9,231 nucleotides of DNA, taken from NCBI GenBank assembly GCA_030633225.1, contig DAOVTF010000055.1:1-9231 (forward strand), given 5' to 3'. A program made the position numbers and the translations under genes. The notes below the pieces were generated by a model. The model did not search any database, had not been told where the DNA came from, and saw nothing but the letters and a program-made list of their open reading frames with translations. Numbering within the stretch: position 1 is the stretch's first letter; every line of letters begins with the position of its first letter. Positions 1 to 7,515 of the stretch are shown here, piece after piece. The DNA comes from Flavobacteriaceae bacterium. GTDB taxonomy: Bacteria > Bacteroidota > Bacteroidia > Flavobacteriales > Flavobacteriaceae.

Positions 1-326
1 ATGAAGTTGAACAGAACGAGATAAATGAAGAAGCTACGGAAGTTATAATTGAAAGTGATATTATAGAGGCTGCTTCAAAGAAAAATGATGAAGTTGAACA
101 GAACGAGATAAAAGAAGAAGCTACTGAAGTTAAAAATGAAAGTGAAGATATAAAGACTGCTTCAAAAGAAAATGATGAAGTTGATCAGAGCGAGAAAATA
201 GAAGAAACTGCTGAAGCTAAAAATGAAAATATAAAGGCTGTTTCAAAAGAGAATGATAAAGTTGATCAGAGTGAGAAACTAGAAGAAACTTCTGAAAATA
301 AGGAAACAAAGGTTTCTGTTGAGAAA
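1..326 (+). repeat. In-frame decaying tandem repeat, period about 75-87 bp
   Basis: Four head-to-tail units each begin with the codons for N-D-(E/K)-V-(E/D)-Q. Unit 1 is cut by the left edge and runs to 83; units 2, 3 and 4 start at 84, 171 and 252. Unit lengths are 29, 29, 27 and 25 codons, shrinking rightwards. The first 25 visible bases of unit 1 match unit 2 (from 88) exactly, while units 3 and 4 are more diverged, so the leftmost copies look like the most recent duplications. All units stay in frame with the DUF349 gene and encode acidic, Glu/Lys-rich peptide. More copies may lie beyond the edge. Confidence 0.9.
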
Positions 327-2123
327 GTTGATGAAACTTCTGAAGATGTAATTGAAGAATCGGCAAGTATTGATATTGATTCGGATAAAAAAAAGGAGAA
401 ATTAACAGTCCCGATTTTAGATTTTACTAAATTCAATTTAGATGAATTGGTGGACTCAATTCAAAATTTACTTGACAAATTTCAAATTCAAGATGTAAAA
501 AACCAGATAGAATCAATGAAAATTGATTTTTCGAAAAAATTCAAAATTTTTATTTCTGAGAAAAAAGAAGAATTTATTAAGGAAGGTGGAAATGAAATTG
601 ACTTTCATTATAACTCGCCTGTGAAAAGTAAATTTAATGACCTTATTAGAGATTTTAAAAAGAAAAGACAGCAATATTATAAAGACATAGAAAAAGAGCA
701 AAAAGACAATCTTGATGCTCGTAAAAACTTAATTGAAAAATTAAAGGATTTGATTGATAATGCAGAGGCTTCTACTATGTATAAAAATTTTAGAGTTCTG
801 CAAGATGAATGGCGTAGTACAGGGCAAATACCTCATACAAAATATAATGATGTTTGGAGAACTTATCATCATCATGTTGAGCGTTTCTATGATTTGCTAC
901 ATTTAAATAATGATTTTAGAGATCTCGATTTTAAGCATAATTTAGAGGAAAAAACAAAATTAGTTGAAAAAGCAGAAACTTTAGCTGAAGACCCTGATGT
1001 TAATCATGCTTTTAAAGAACTTCAAATTCTACATCGTTTTTGGAAAGAAGATGTTGGACCAGTTTCAAGAGAATTAAGAGAAGATATTTGGAATAGGTTT
1101 AGTGAAGCTACTAAAAAAATACACCACAAACGGCATGAATATCAAGATAAGTTAGATGCAAAACTGTTTGAAAATGTCGACTTAAAAAAAGCTATAATTG
1201 AAAAAATAAAATCAATAGATATTGATACTATTAGTTCTCATAAATTATGGCAAGATAATATTGGAAAACTTGAAGCATTAAGGAAAGAGTTTTTTGCTGC
1301 TGGTCGGGTTCCTAAATCTAAGAATGAAGAAATATGGCAATTATTTAAAGACTCAACAAGAAGTTTTAATAAAGCAAAGAATTCTTTTTATAAAAGTATT
1401 AAAAGTGATCAATTAGATAATTTAAAGAAAAAAATGCATCTCGTTGAACAAGCAGAATCACTAAAGGATAGTGAAGATTATGATATAGTTACTGAGGTTT
1501 ATAAAAAAATTCAGTCGGAGTGGAAGAATATAGGGCATGTACCTAGAAAGGATTCTGATAAGATTTGGAAAAGGTTTAAAGAAGCTTGTAATTTTTACTT
1601 TGATAGATTACATGATAAACAAGATGGAGCTGATAAGGAGAGAACAGAAGTTTTTAATAAGAAAAAAGATTTGTTAGATCAATTTAAAGGACAAGTTGAA
1701 AAAGAGAAATCTCTTACTCTGGATTTGGTAAATGAATATATCAAAGATTGGAGAGATCTAGGACCTGTACCAACGAAATTACGCCATATTGATACAAAAT
1801 TTAACAAAGCTCTTGATATTGCTTATAAAAAGTTAAATATTGATAAAGAAGAAGCGATATTTTTAAAATTTAAAAATAATATTAATAGTTATTTAGAGCA
1901 GAATGATGTTCGAAAATTAGATAATGAGCAATTATTTATAAGAAGAAAAATTGATGAGTTAACAAAAGAAATTAAACAATTAGAAAATAATATTAGTTTT
2001 ATTTCCAATGCTACAAAAGATAACCCATTAGTTAAAAATGTTTATAGAAATATTGAGAACTATAATAAAGATCTTAATGTTTGGAAAAAGAAAATTTCAT
2101 ATTTAAATCAATTGGAATATTAA
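3..2123 (+). CDS. DUF349 repeat protein with acidic N-terminal repeats (5'-partial)
   Basis: The frame is open from the left edge, so the true start lies outside; 706 residues are visible. Residues 1 to about 148 are very rich in Glu, Lys, Asp and Ser and contain imperfect tandem repeats, probably disordered. The rest is highly charged and helical, with five copies of the DUF349 pattern (W, then G-x-(I/V)-P, then W or F about 8 to 11 residues later, then helix): EWRSTGQIP, FWKEDVGPV, EFFAAGRVP, EWKNIGHVP and DWRDLGPVP, at roughly visible residues 269, 346, 429, 506 and 582. The last copy lacks the second Trp. There is no membrane segment or signal peptide in the visible part, so it is probably cytosolic. 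The molecular role of DUF349 proteins is not established to my knowledge, and I do not assign one. The gene is followed by an intrinsic terminator. The family call is firm; the function is unknown. Confidence 0.9.
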   Translation, partial: EVEQNEINEEATEVIIESDIIEAASKKNDEVEQNEIKEEATEVKNESEDIKTASKENDEVDQSEKIEETAEAKNENIKAVSKENDKVDQSEKLEETSENKETKVSVEKVDETSEDVIEESASIDIDSDKKKEKLTVPILDFTKFNLDELVDSIQNLLDKFQIQDVKNQIESMKIDFSKKFKIFISEKKEEFIKEGGNEIDFHYNSPVKSKFNDLIRDFKKKRQQYYKDIEKEQKDNLDARKNLIEKLKDLIDNAEASTMYKNFRVLQDEWRSTGQIPHTKYNDVWRTYHHHVERFYDLLHLNNDFRDLDFKHNLEEKTKLVEKAETLAEDPDVNHAFKELQILHRFWKEDVGPVSRELREDIWNRFSEATKKIHHKRHEYQDKLDAKLFENVDLKKAIIEKIKSIDIDTISSHKLWQDNIGKLEALRKEFFAAGRVPKSKNEEIWQLFKDSTRSFNKAKNSFYKSIKSDQLDNLKKKMHLVEQAESLKDSEDYDIVTEVYKKIQSEWKNIGHVPRKDSDKIWKRFKEACNFYFDRLHDKQDGADKERTEVFNKKKDLLDQFKGQVEKEKSLTLDLVNEYIKDWRDLGPVPTKLRHIDTKFNKALDIAYKKLNIDKEEAIFLKFKNNINSYLEQNDVRKLDNEQLFIRRKIDELTKEIKQLENNISFISNATKDNPLVKNVYRNIENYNKDLNVWKKKISYLNQLEY

Positions 2124-2132
2124 TAAAAAAAT

Positions 2133-2155
2133 CCTGCTTTAAGCAGGTTTTTTTT
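2133..2155 (+). terminator. Intrinsic terminator after the DUF349 gene
   Basis: A 6-bp GC-rich stem, CCTGCT (2133-2138) with AGCAGG (2142-2147), closes a 3-nt loop and is followed by eight T residues (2148-2155). It begins 9 bases after the DUF349 stop codon. An A-run just upstream (2125-2131) would give a U-tract on the opposite strand, so it could act in both directions. No - strand gene reads into it here. Confidence 0.88.
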
Positions 2156-2191
2156 ACACTTAAACTTCATATTTTCAAAAACAATTCTTAG

Positions 2192-2199
2192 TATCTTTG
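2192..2199 (+). promoter_or_regulatory. Bacteroidota-type -7 box upstream of ettA
   Basis: TATCTTTG matches the Bacteroidota -7 consensus TAnnTTTG in full. It lies 25 bp before the ettA ATG and downstream of the preceding terminator, the right place for the promoter of an ettA-nudK unit; transcription would start near 2205. I see no convincing TTTG -33 element at the usual spacing, so the call rests on the -7 box and position. Confidence 0.55.
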
Positions 2200-2224
2200 T
2201 CTTTAAAAATTAATAAATCAGGTT

Positions 2225-3916
2225 ATGTCAGATGATAAAAAAGTAATATTCTCCATGAGTGGAGTGAGCAAAACTTACCAAAGCACCAATAAACAGGTGC
2301 TCAAAAATATTTATTTAAGTTTCTTCTACGGTGCCAAAATTGGGATACTAGGTTTAAATGGATCAGGAAAATCAACATTATTAAAGATAATTGCAGGAAT
2401 TGACAAAAATTTCCAGGGTGATGTTGTTTTTGCTCCAAATTATACAGTAGGTTATTTATCGCAAGAACCTGAACTTGATGATACTAAAACGGTTATTGAT
2501 ATTGTTAAAGAAGGTGTTTCTGAAACCGTTGCAATATTGGATGAGTACAATAAAATAAATGATATGTTTGGGTTAGAAGAAGTATATTCTGATGCAGATA
2601 AAATGGAGAAGTTAATGGCAAAACAAGCAAAATTGCAAGATAAAATTGATGCAGTCAATGCTTGGGAGCTTGATACTCAGTTGGAAATTGCAATGGATGC
2701 ATTAAGAACTCCGGAGGGAGATACTCCAATAAAGAATCTATCTGGCGGTGAGCGTCGTAGAGTTGCACTTTGTAGAATATTATTACAACAACCTGATGTA
2801 TTATTATTAGATGAGCCTACCAACCATTTAGATGCAGAATCTGTTCATTGGTTAGAACATCATTTGGCACAGTATAAAGGAACTGTAATTGCAGTAACAC
2901 ATGATAGGTATTTTTTAGACAATGTTGCTGGTTGGATTTTAGAATTGGATAGGGGTGAAGGGATTCCATGGAAAGGAAATTATTCTTCATGGTTAGAACA
3001 AAAATCTGAAAGATTATCAAAAGAAGAAAAAACGGCTTCAAATCGTCAAAAAACTTTACAACGAGAGTTGGAATGGGTGAAAATGGCACCAAAAGGTAGA
3101 CATGCTAAGTCAAAAGCTCGTTTGTCAAATTATGATAAATTGATGAGTCAAGATCAAAAACAAAAAGAAGAAAAACTTGAAATTTATATACCAAACGGAC
3201 CAAGATTAGGTAATAATGTAATTGATGCTGTTGGGGTTACCAAGGCTTTTGGTGATAAATTATTGTATGAGGATTTAAATTTCAAACTTCCTCCCAATGG
3301 AATTGTTGGAATTATAGGACCAAATGGTGCGGGTAAAACTACAATTTTTAGAATGATCATGGAAGAAGAAACTCCTGATAAAGGAGAGTTCAAAGTAGGT
3401 GAGACTGCAAAAATTGCTTATGTCGATCAAGCTCATTCAAATATTGACCCAAATAAATCAATTTGGGAAAATTTTTCTGACGGACAAGAGCTAATTATGA
3501 TGGGAGGCAAACAGGTAAATTCACGTGCTTACTTAGGAAGGTTTAATTATAGTGGTTCAGAGCAAAACAAAAAGGTTTCCACATTATCCGGTGGCGAGAG
3601 AAATCGTTTGCATTTGGCCATGACTTTAAGAGAAGAAGGTAATGTTTTATTACTAGATGAGCCAACAAATGATTTAGATGTTAATACGTTACGAGCCCTA
3701 GAAGAAGGTTTGGAAAATTTTGCAGGTTGTGCAGTAATCATTTCACATGATAGATGGTTCTTAGATAGAGTATGTACACATATTTTGGCCTTTGAAGGTG
3801 ATTCCCAAGTTTATTATTTTGAGGGTAGTTTTTCAGAATATGAAGAGAATAAAAAGAGTCGTTTAGGAGGAGATTTGATTCCGAAAAGGATAAAATATAA
3901 AAAGTTAATTAGATAA
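2225..3916 (+). CDS. ettA: ABC-F translation factor EttA (energy-dependent translational throttle)
   Basis: This 563-residue protein carries two ABC ATPase domains and no membrane segments. Domain 1 has Walker A GLNGSGKST (43-51), signature LSGGE (172-176), Walker B with DEPTNHLD (Glu197) and switch His226. The insertion at about 95-140 fits the EttA arm that contacts the ribosome and tRNA. The inter-domain linker (about 245-320) is basic and helical and contains KGRHAKSKARL, typical of EttA. Domain 2 has Walker A GPNGAGKTT (365-373), LSGGE (454-458), DEPTNDLD (Glu479) and His508. The C-terminal RIKYKKL also fits EttA. Family knowledge: EttA binds the ribosomal E site and gates the first elongation cycle according to the ATP/ADP ratio. 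Length agrees with the roughly 555 residues of the E. coli protein. The ATG follows a promoter-like box by 25 bp with no clear Shine-Dalgarno sequence. It is probably co-transcribed with nudK, 10 nt downstream. All catalytic motifs are intact. Confidence 0.95.
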   Translation: MSDDKKVIFSMSGVSKTYQSTNKQVLKNIYLSFFYGAKIGILGLNGSGKSTLLKIIAGIDKNFQGDVVFAPNYTVGYLSQEPELDDTKTVIDIVKEGVSETVAILDEYNKINDMFGLEEVYSDADKMEKLMAKQAKLQDKIDAVNAWELDTQLEIAMDALRTPEGDTPIKNLSGGERRRVALCRILLQQPDVLLLDEPTNHLDAESVHWLEHHLAQYKGTVIAVTHDRYFLDNVAGWILELDRGEGIPWKGNYSSWLEQKSERLSKEEKTASNRQKTLQRELEWVKMAPKGRHAKSKARLSNYDKLMSQDQKQKEEKLEIYIPNGPRLGNNVIDAVGVTKAFGDKLLYEDLNFKLPPNGIVGIIGPNGAGKTTIFRMIMEEETPDKGEFKVGETAKIAYVDQAHSNIDPNKSIWENFSDGQELIMMGGKQVNSRAYLGRFNYSGSEQNKKVSTLSGGERNRLHLAMTLREEGNVLLLDEPTNDLDVNTLRALEEGLENFAGCAVIISHDRWFLDRVCTHILAFEGDSQVYYFEGSFSEYEENKKSRLGGDLIPKRIKYKKLIR

Positions 3917-3926
3917 AATTATTTGG

Positions 3927-4508
3927 ATGAATCAAAAAGTTAAGAACCTGAAAATTGATTTATTATCTAATAATTGGTATACTTTAAATAATATTCATTT
4001 TGATTATCAATTAAAGAATGGTGAGTGGGTTAGCCTATCACGAGAGTCATATGATAGAGGGAATGGTGCTACAATTTTATTATACAATACCAAGAAAAAA
4101 ACAATTATTTTAATTCAACAATTTAGAATGCCTTCGTTTGTTAATGGCAATGACAACGGTATGATGATTGAAACTTGTGCAGGTGTTTTAGATGGCGATG
4201 ACCCAATAACTTGCATTGTTAAAGAGACCGAAGAAGAAACTGGGTATAGAATAAAGAAAGTAGAAAAAGTTTTTGAGTCCTATATGTCTCCTGGAGCTGT
4301 TACCGAGATTATCCATTTTTTTATTGCTGAATATGATGATGATATGAAATTATCTGAAGGTGGCGGTTTAGCCTCAGAAAATGAAGATATTGATGTTTTA
4401 GAAATTGATTTTAATAAGGCTATACAAATGGTAAAATCTGGTGAGATAAAAGATGCTAAAACTATTATGCTTTTACAGTATGCCCAAATTAATAAATTGA
4501 TTTCTTAA
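3927..4508 (+). CDS. nudK: Nudix hydrolase, NudK-like (GDP-mannose / nucleoside-diphosphate-sugar pyrophosphatase)
   Basis: This 193-residue soluble protein has the length of E. coli NudK and, from memory, aligns with it almost end to end, including YDRGNGATILLYNTKKKT (42-59), FVNGN (71-75), YMSPGAVTE and IHFFIAEY. The Nudix box spans residues 86-107: Gly86, then KETEEETGY, with metal-binding Glu100, Glu103 and Glu104 present. Asp92 sits where many Nudix proteins have Glu. Enzymes of this group hydrolyse GDP-mannose and related nucleotide sugars or ADP-ribose to the nucleoside monophosphate and a phosphosugar, using Mg2+. The exact substrate cannot be read from sequence. Its ATG is 10 nt after the ettA stop, with no promoter or terminator between, which suggests one transcript. 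I see no hairpin terminator in the 77 nt after it. Confidence 0.92.
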   Translation: MNQKVKNLKIDLLSNNWYTLNNIHFDYQLKNGEWVSLSRESYDRGNGATILLYNTKKKTIILIQQFRMPSFVNGNDNGMMIETCAGVLDGDDPITCIVKETEEETGYRIKKVEKVFESYMSPGAVTEIIHFFIAEYDDDMKLSEGGGLASENEDIDVLEIDFNKAIQMVKSGEIKDAKTIMLLQYAQINKLIS

Positions 4509-4585
4509 TTTAAAATGCAATTAAATTTTCTATTGTAGTAGATATATTGTTTACTTCCTTTAAAAAGAATCATAAATAGTAAAAT

Positions 4586-5917
4586 GTGATTTTGATTCAA
4601 GAAGACTTTTTACATTATCTATGGAAGCATAAATATTTTACTATTAACAAACTACAAGCTACTAATAATGAATCAATTATTATTTATGGTTCTGGTGAAC
4701 ATAATTTGGATTCAGGACCTGATTTTTTCAATGCAAAAATTAAAATAGGAGATCAGCTTTGGGTCGGTAATGTAGAAATTCATGTTAAATCTTCAGATTG
4801 GTATGTGCATCAACATGAAAAAGATGAGAATTATGATAGTGTTATTTTACATGTAGTTTGGGAAAACGATATAGAAGTTTACAATAAAAACAGTATTCCA
4901 ATACCAACTTTAGAGCTTCATTCACTTGTCCCTAAAGATTTAATAAAACAATATAAAGCATTATTTTCAAAAAGGATCAATTGGATCAATTGTGAAAAAT
5001 TCATTGGATCAATTGATGAATTCATATTGAATAATTGGATTGAAGTTTTGTTTTTTGAGCGATTACAGCAAAAATCAGAGTTGATACTTCAATTACTAAA
5101 AGAATCAAAAAATGATTGGGAATCTGTCTTATTCAAGCTGCTGGCAAAAAATTTTGGTTTAAAAGTTAATGGAGATTCTTTTTTTACTTTGGCCAATTCA
5201 ATTGATTTTAAAATTATTAGAAAGGAGCAAAGTAAACTAATTAACTTAGAAGCTCTATTTTTTGGTCAATCCGGATTTTTAGATAAAGAATTTGAAAATG
5301 CATATTTTGAAGAGCTAAAGAGTGAGTATAGATATTTGCAATCAAAGTATAGTTTGGAACCAATTTTTAATGGTCAAATTAAATTTTTTAGATTAAGACC
5401 TAATAATTTTCCAACTATTCGACTAGCTCAACTTTCGATGCTATATTTTACACATCAAAATTTATTTTCTAAAATTATTAATTGCAAAAACTTAGATGAA
5501 GTTTATAGTTTGTTTGATACTAAAACATCAGTTTTTTGGGAAGATCACTATAATTTTAATTCCATTTCAAAAAAGCGCTCAAAAAGCTTAACCAAACCTT
5601 TTGTAGACCTTTTAATTATGAATACTATTATTCCACTGAAGTTTATTTATTTTAAACATATTGGTAAATTAAATGAAGAATCTATTTTAAGTTTAGCAAA
5701 ACAAATCAAACCAGAAAAAAACAATATTATAAATAAATTTGAAGATATTTTAAGCAAAAATACTGGGGTTAAACATAAAATAAATAATGCTTTTGAAAGT
5801 CAGGGATACTTGCATTTAAAAACTTCTTATTGTAATAAGAACTTATGTTTACAATGTGCAATAGGTAATACAATTTTAAAAAATAAACAAAAGTTAATCA
5901 TAGATGATTATCTATAA
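4586..5917 (+). CDS. DUF2851 family protein
   Basis: This 443-residue protein matches my memory of the DUF2851 family, common in Bacteroidota: an N-terminal EDFLHYLWK (6-14), then GPDFFNAKI (44-52), [15 protein letters not shown] (61-75) and ILHVVWEND (87-95). The rest is mainly helical. The C-terminus has Cys416, Cys421 and Cys424 (C-x4-C-x2-C followed by AIGN), possibly a metal site. Function is unknown. The Asp46 to Glu64-x-His66 arrangement resembles a degenerate PD-(D/E)xK nuclease core, but that is inference. An in-frame stop (4580-4582) lies just upstream, so the start must be GTG at 4586 or TTG at 4592. GTG is preferred; an out-of-frame ATG at 4584 meets a stop at once. The end overlaps ppa tail-to-tail by 10 bp. 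There is no signal peptide or membrane helix. Confidence 0.85.
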   Translation: MILIQEDFLHYLWKHKYFTINKLQATNNESIIIYGSGEHNLDSGPDFFNAKIKIGDQLWVGNVEIHVKSSDWYVHQHEKDENYDSVILHVVWENDIEVYNKNSIPIPTLELHSLVPKDLIKQYKALFSKRINWINCEKFIGSIDEFILNNWIEVLFFERLQQKSELILQLLKESKNDWESVLFKLLAKNFGLKVNGDSFFTLANSIDFKIIRKEQSKLINLEALFFGQSGFLDKEFENAYFEELKSEYRYLQSKYSLEPIFNGQIKFFRLRPNNFPTIRLAQLSMLYFTHQNLFSKIINCKNLDEVYSLFDTKTSVFWEDHYNFNSISKKRSKSLTKPFVDLLIMNTIIPLKFIYFKHIGKLNEESILSLAKQIKPEKNNIINKFEDILSKNTGVKHKINNAFESQGYLHLKTSYCNKNLCLQCAIGNTILKNKQKLIIDDYL

Positions 5918-6453
5918 ACTAAATCTTTATAATCTTCAATACTTTGTTTAACGATTTCTTTTGCAATTTTTGCATTTTGAAATTCAGTTACTTCAACAGT
6001 TTTATGTTCCAATTTTTTATAATCTTCAAAAAAACTTCTTAATTCTGTGACAAAGTGAGGTGGTAATTCTGATATATCATTAAAATGATTGACACTCATA
6101 TCATTTTCTGCGACAGCAATAATCTTATCATCATGTTCACCGCCGTCAAGCATTCGCATAACGCCAATTACTTTTGATGAAACAATGCACATAGGAACAA
6201 TGGTTACCTGTGATAGAACTAATATGTCTAATGGGTCATCATCATCACAATAAGTTTTAGGTATAAAACCATAGTTTGCAGGATAAAAAATTGAAGAGTA
6301 TAATACTCTATCCAATTTTAATAAACCACTATCTTTATCTAGTTCATATTTTGCGCGATTACCTTTTGGAATCTCAATAATTCCATTAACAATATCAGGA
6401 AAATTATCGCCAATATTAACATTGTGCCAGGGGTTATTCTTATTAATATACAT
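5908..6453 (-). CDS. ppa: Inorganic pyrophosphatase, family I
   Basis: This 181-residue cytosolic enzyme hydrolyses pyrophosphate to two phosphates, pulling nucleic acid, protein and lipid synthesis forward. The family I signature is present as DDDPLDIL (71-78), with Asp71, Asp73 and Asp76 as the expected metal ligands. Upstream are [13 protein letters not shown] (27-39, with substrate-site Glu27, Lys35 and Glu37), Arg49, and [13 protein letters not shown] (56-68). Length is normal for the soluble bacterial enzyme (about 175-180). The ATG start is followed by a typical short N-terminus (NNPWHNV). A TACTTTTG box 26-33 bp upstream suggests its own promoter, separate from the transporter gene 41 nt away. 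Its stop codon lies inside the end of the DUF2851 gene and no hairpin follows, so its transcript probably runs into antisense of that gene. Confidence 0.95.
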   Translation of the reverse strand: MYINKNNPWHNVNIGDNFPDIVNGIIEIPKGNRAKYELDKDSGLLKLDRVLYSSIFYPANYGFIPKTYCDDDDPLDILVLSQVTIVPMCIVSSKVIGVMRMLDGGEHDDKIIAVAENDMSVNHFNDISELPPHFVTELRSFFEDYKKLEHKTVEVTEFQNAKIAKEIVKQSIEDYKDLVYR

Positions 6454-6478
6454 ACAGAAATGTTGAATTTTGTAACTA

Positions 6479-6486
6479 CAAAAGTA
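6479..6486 (-). promoter_or_regulatory. Bacteroidota-type -7 box upstream of ppa
   Basis: On the - strand the sequence reads TACTTTTG, a full match to TAnnTTTG, 26-33 bp upstream of the ppa ATG. It lies within the 41-nt gap after the transporter gene. Transcription would start near 6472, leaving a leader of about 20 nt. No convincing -33 TTTG is seen; that position falls inside the transporter coding region. Confidence 0.5.
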
Positions 6487-6494
6487 ATCAATTT

Positions 6495-7394
6495 TTATGG
6501 TCTACTTCTACTTAATTGGCTTTTACCAAATATAATTAGCAGCACTCCAAATATGGAAAGAAACCCTCCAATTAATTCAAAAGTTTTTGGAAAAACACCA
6601 AAATATAGATAAGCACCAACCAAAACAAAAAGTGATTTTGTGCTTGATATTATCGATTTTTTAGATAAATCGATGTATTTAAGTGCTAATAACCCTGTAA
6701 CTGCTGTCAAAAATGGACCTAGTACAGAACCAATAATGATGTTCTTTAGAGCTGAGCTTGGAATAACTATTGATGTTTTTTGAAAATATAAAACGATCAA
6801 TGAAAACAAAAACAAGAAAAATGTTCTATTTAATGCAATGAAAACAGGAGATAAGGAGATTATATTCTTTTTTGATATTACCGAACTAATAGCAAACATC
6901 ATTGAAGCAATAATAACATATTGAGTACCATCAATAAACATATTTTTAATTTCAAACCCTCCTTTATATCCAATAATAAAAGCTCCAGTTAATGCTAATA
7001 TTACACCAAATATTTCTAATTTATTCAACCTCTCATTTAGAACTACAAAGCTTAATGTAAGAACAAATACCGGAGAAATATTACTTAAAAAAGATGTTAT
7101 TGCCGGATTTGGAATTGTATGAATTGCCTTAAAAAAAAATGTTGTAGCAATTATTTCAATAATACCAAGTGTGAGAAGTAAAATATATTTTCGCTTGTTA
7201 AAAGACTTTACTATATCAAATGATTTGTTTTTTATTCCATAAATAAAAATCCAAATCAAGCCAAAACCGAACCAATAAGTCCCGAATTGTGGTAAAGAAA
7301 TTTCATTTAATGCAGCTTTACTAAATATAAATACGATAGAAACTGAAATTACAGATGTAAAAGCTAGTAAATATCCTTTAATTTGATTATTCAA
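6495..7394 (-). CDS. EamA/DMT-family transporter (ten predicted membrane helices)
   Basis: This 299-residue, strongly hydrophobic inner-membrane protein has ten likely helices at about 7-25, 34-54, 69-89, 96-117, 126-143, 157-173, 184-204, 216-236, 247-266 and 272-290. This is the two-fold EamA duplication (halves about 7-142 and 157-289). Helix 4 has the family-typical pattern of Pro and Ser residues followed by a conserved Glu in VLNERL (118-123). The C-terminus is short and basic (SQLSRSRP). Members of the drug/metabolite transporter superfamily export or import metabolites, amino acids or drugs; the substrate cannot be predicted here. The start appears to be TTG at 7394: a stop codon (TAG at 7398-7400, - strand) lies two codons upstream and no ATG occurs before the second half of the protein. 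The gene follows the terminator of the upstream - strand gene and so should have its own promoter. Confidence 0.9.
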   Translation of the reverse strand: MNNQIKGYLLAFTSVISVSIVFIFSKAALNEISLPQFGTYWFGFGLIWIFIYGIKNKSFDIVKSFNKRKYILLLTLGIIEIIATTFFFKAIHTIPNPAITSFLSNISPVFVLTLSFVVLNERLNKLEIFGVILALTGAFIIGYKGGFEIKNMFIDGTQYVIIASMMFAISSVISKKNIISLSPVFIALNRTFFLFLFSLIVLYFQKTSIVIPSSALKNIIIGSVLGPFLTAVTGLLALKYIDLSKKSIISSTKSLFVLVGAYLYFGVFPKTFELIGGFLSIFGVLLIIFGKSQLSRSRP

Positions 7395-7440
7395 AATCTA
7401 TTTTTATGCTAAATTACTTTTAAAATAGTTTATAATGAGC

Positions 7441-7450
7441 CACTTAAGTG
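7441..7450. promoter_or_regulatory. Perfect 10-bp palindrome CACTTAAGTG upstream of the transporter gene
   Basis: The only perfect 10-bp palindrome I noticed in this intergenic gap lies 46 bp upstream of the transporter start. On the - strand it overlaps a TTGTCA and precedes TATAAA, so it could sit within or beside the transporter promoter as an operator. The promoter elements are weak matches and the palindrome may be chance. Regulator unknown. Confidence 0.25.
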
Positions 7451-7465
7451 ACAAAACAAGGAGTT

Positions 7466-7507
7466 AAAAAAAGACTTCCTTTTATATATAAATATTTAAA
7501 GGAAGTC
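7466..7507 (-). terminator. Intrinsic terminator after the right-edge flavoprotein-like gene
   Basis: On the - strand a perfect 10-bp stem, GACTTCCTTT with AAAGGAAGTC (arms at 7498-7507 and 7473-7482), closes a 15-nt AT-rich loop and is followed by seven T residues (complement of 7466-7472). It begins 8 bases past the stop codon at 7516. It should end the transcript of the right-edge gene before the transporter gene. The large AT loop is less usual than a tetraloop. Confidence 0.85.
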
Positions 7508-7515
7508 CTTATTAA

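Noticed and set aside
1..326. The repeats at the left edge as a CRISPR array or mobile-element end
   Set aside because: The units are contiguous, degenerate, multiples of three in length and in frame with the DUF349 gene; there are no unique spacers or inverted ends.
447..449. TTG as the start of the DUF349 gene
   Set aside because: The same frame is open without a stop back to the left edge and encodes an organised acidic repeat region, so this TTG is internal.
2817..3092. A 91-codon open frame on the - strand inside ettA
   Set aside because: It lies opposite highly conserved ABC motifs of ettA and shows no recognisable domain; it is a shadow of the real gene.
4509..4585. A promoter for the DUF2851 gene in the gap after nudK
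   Set aside because: Only near-matches to TAnnTTTG (for example TAAATTTT) are present, with no paired -33 element, so I could not support a call.
4974..5014. Three copies of GGATCAATT, two adjacent and one 15 bp further, in the DUF2851 gene
   Set aside because: The copies are 9 bp, not all in the same reading frame, and lie within ordinary AT-rich coding sequence; most likely chance.
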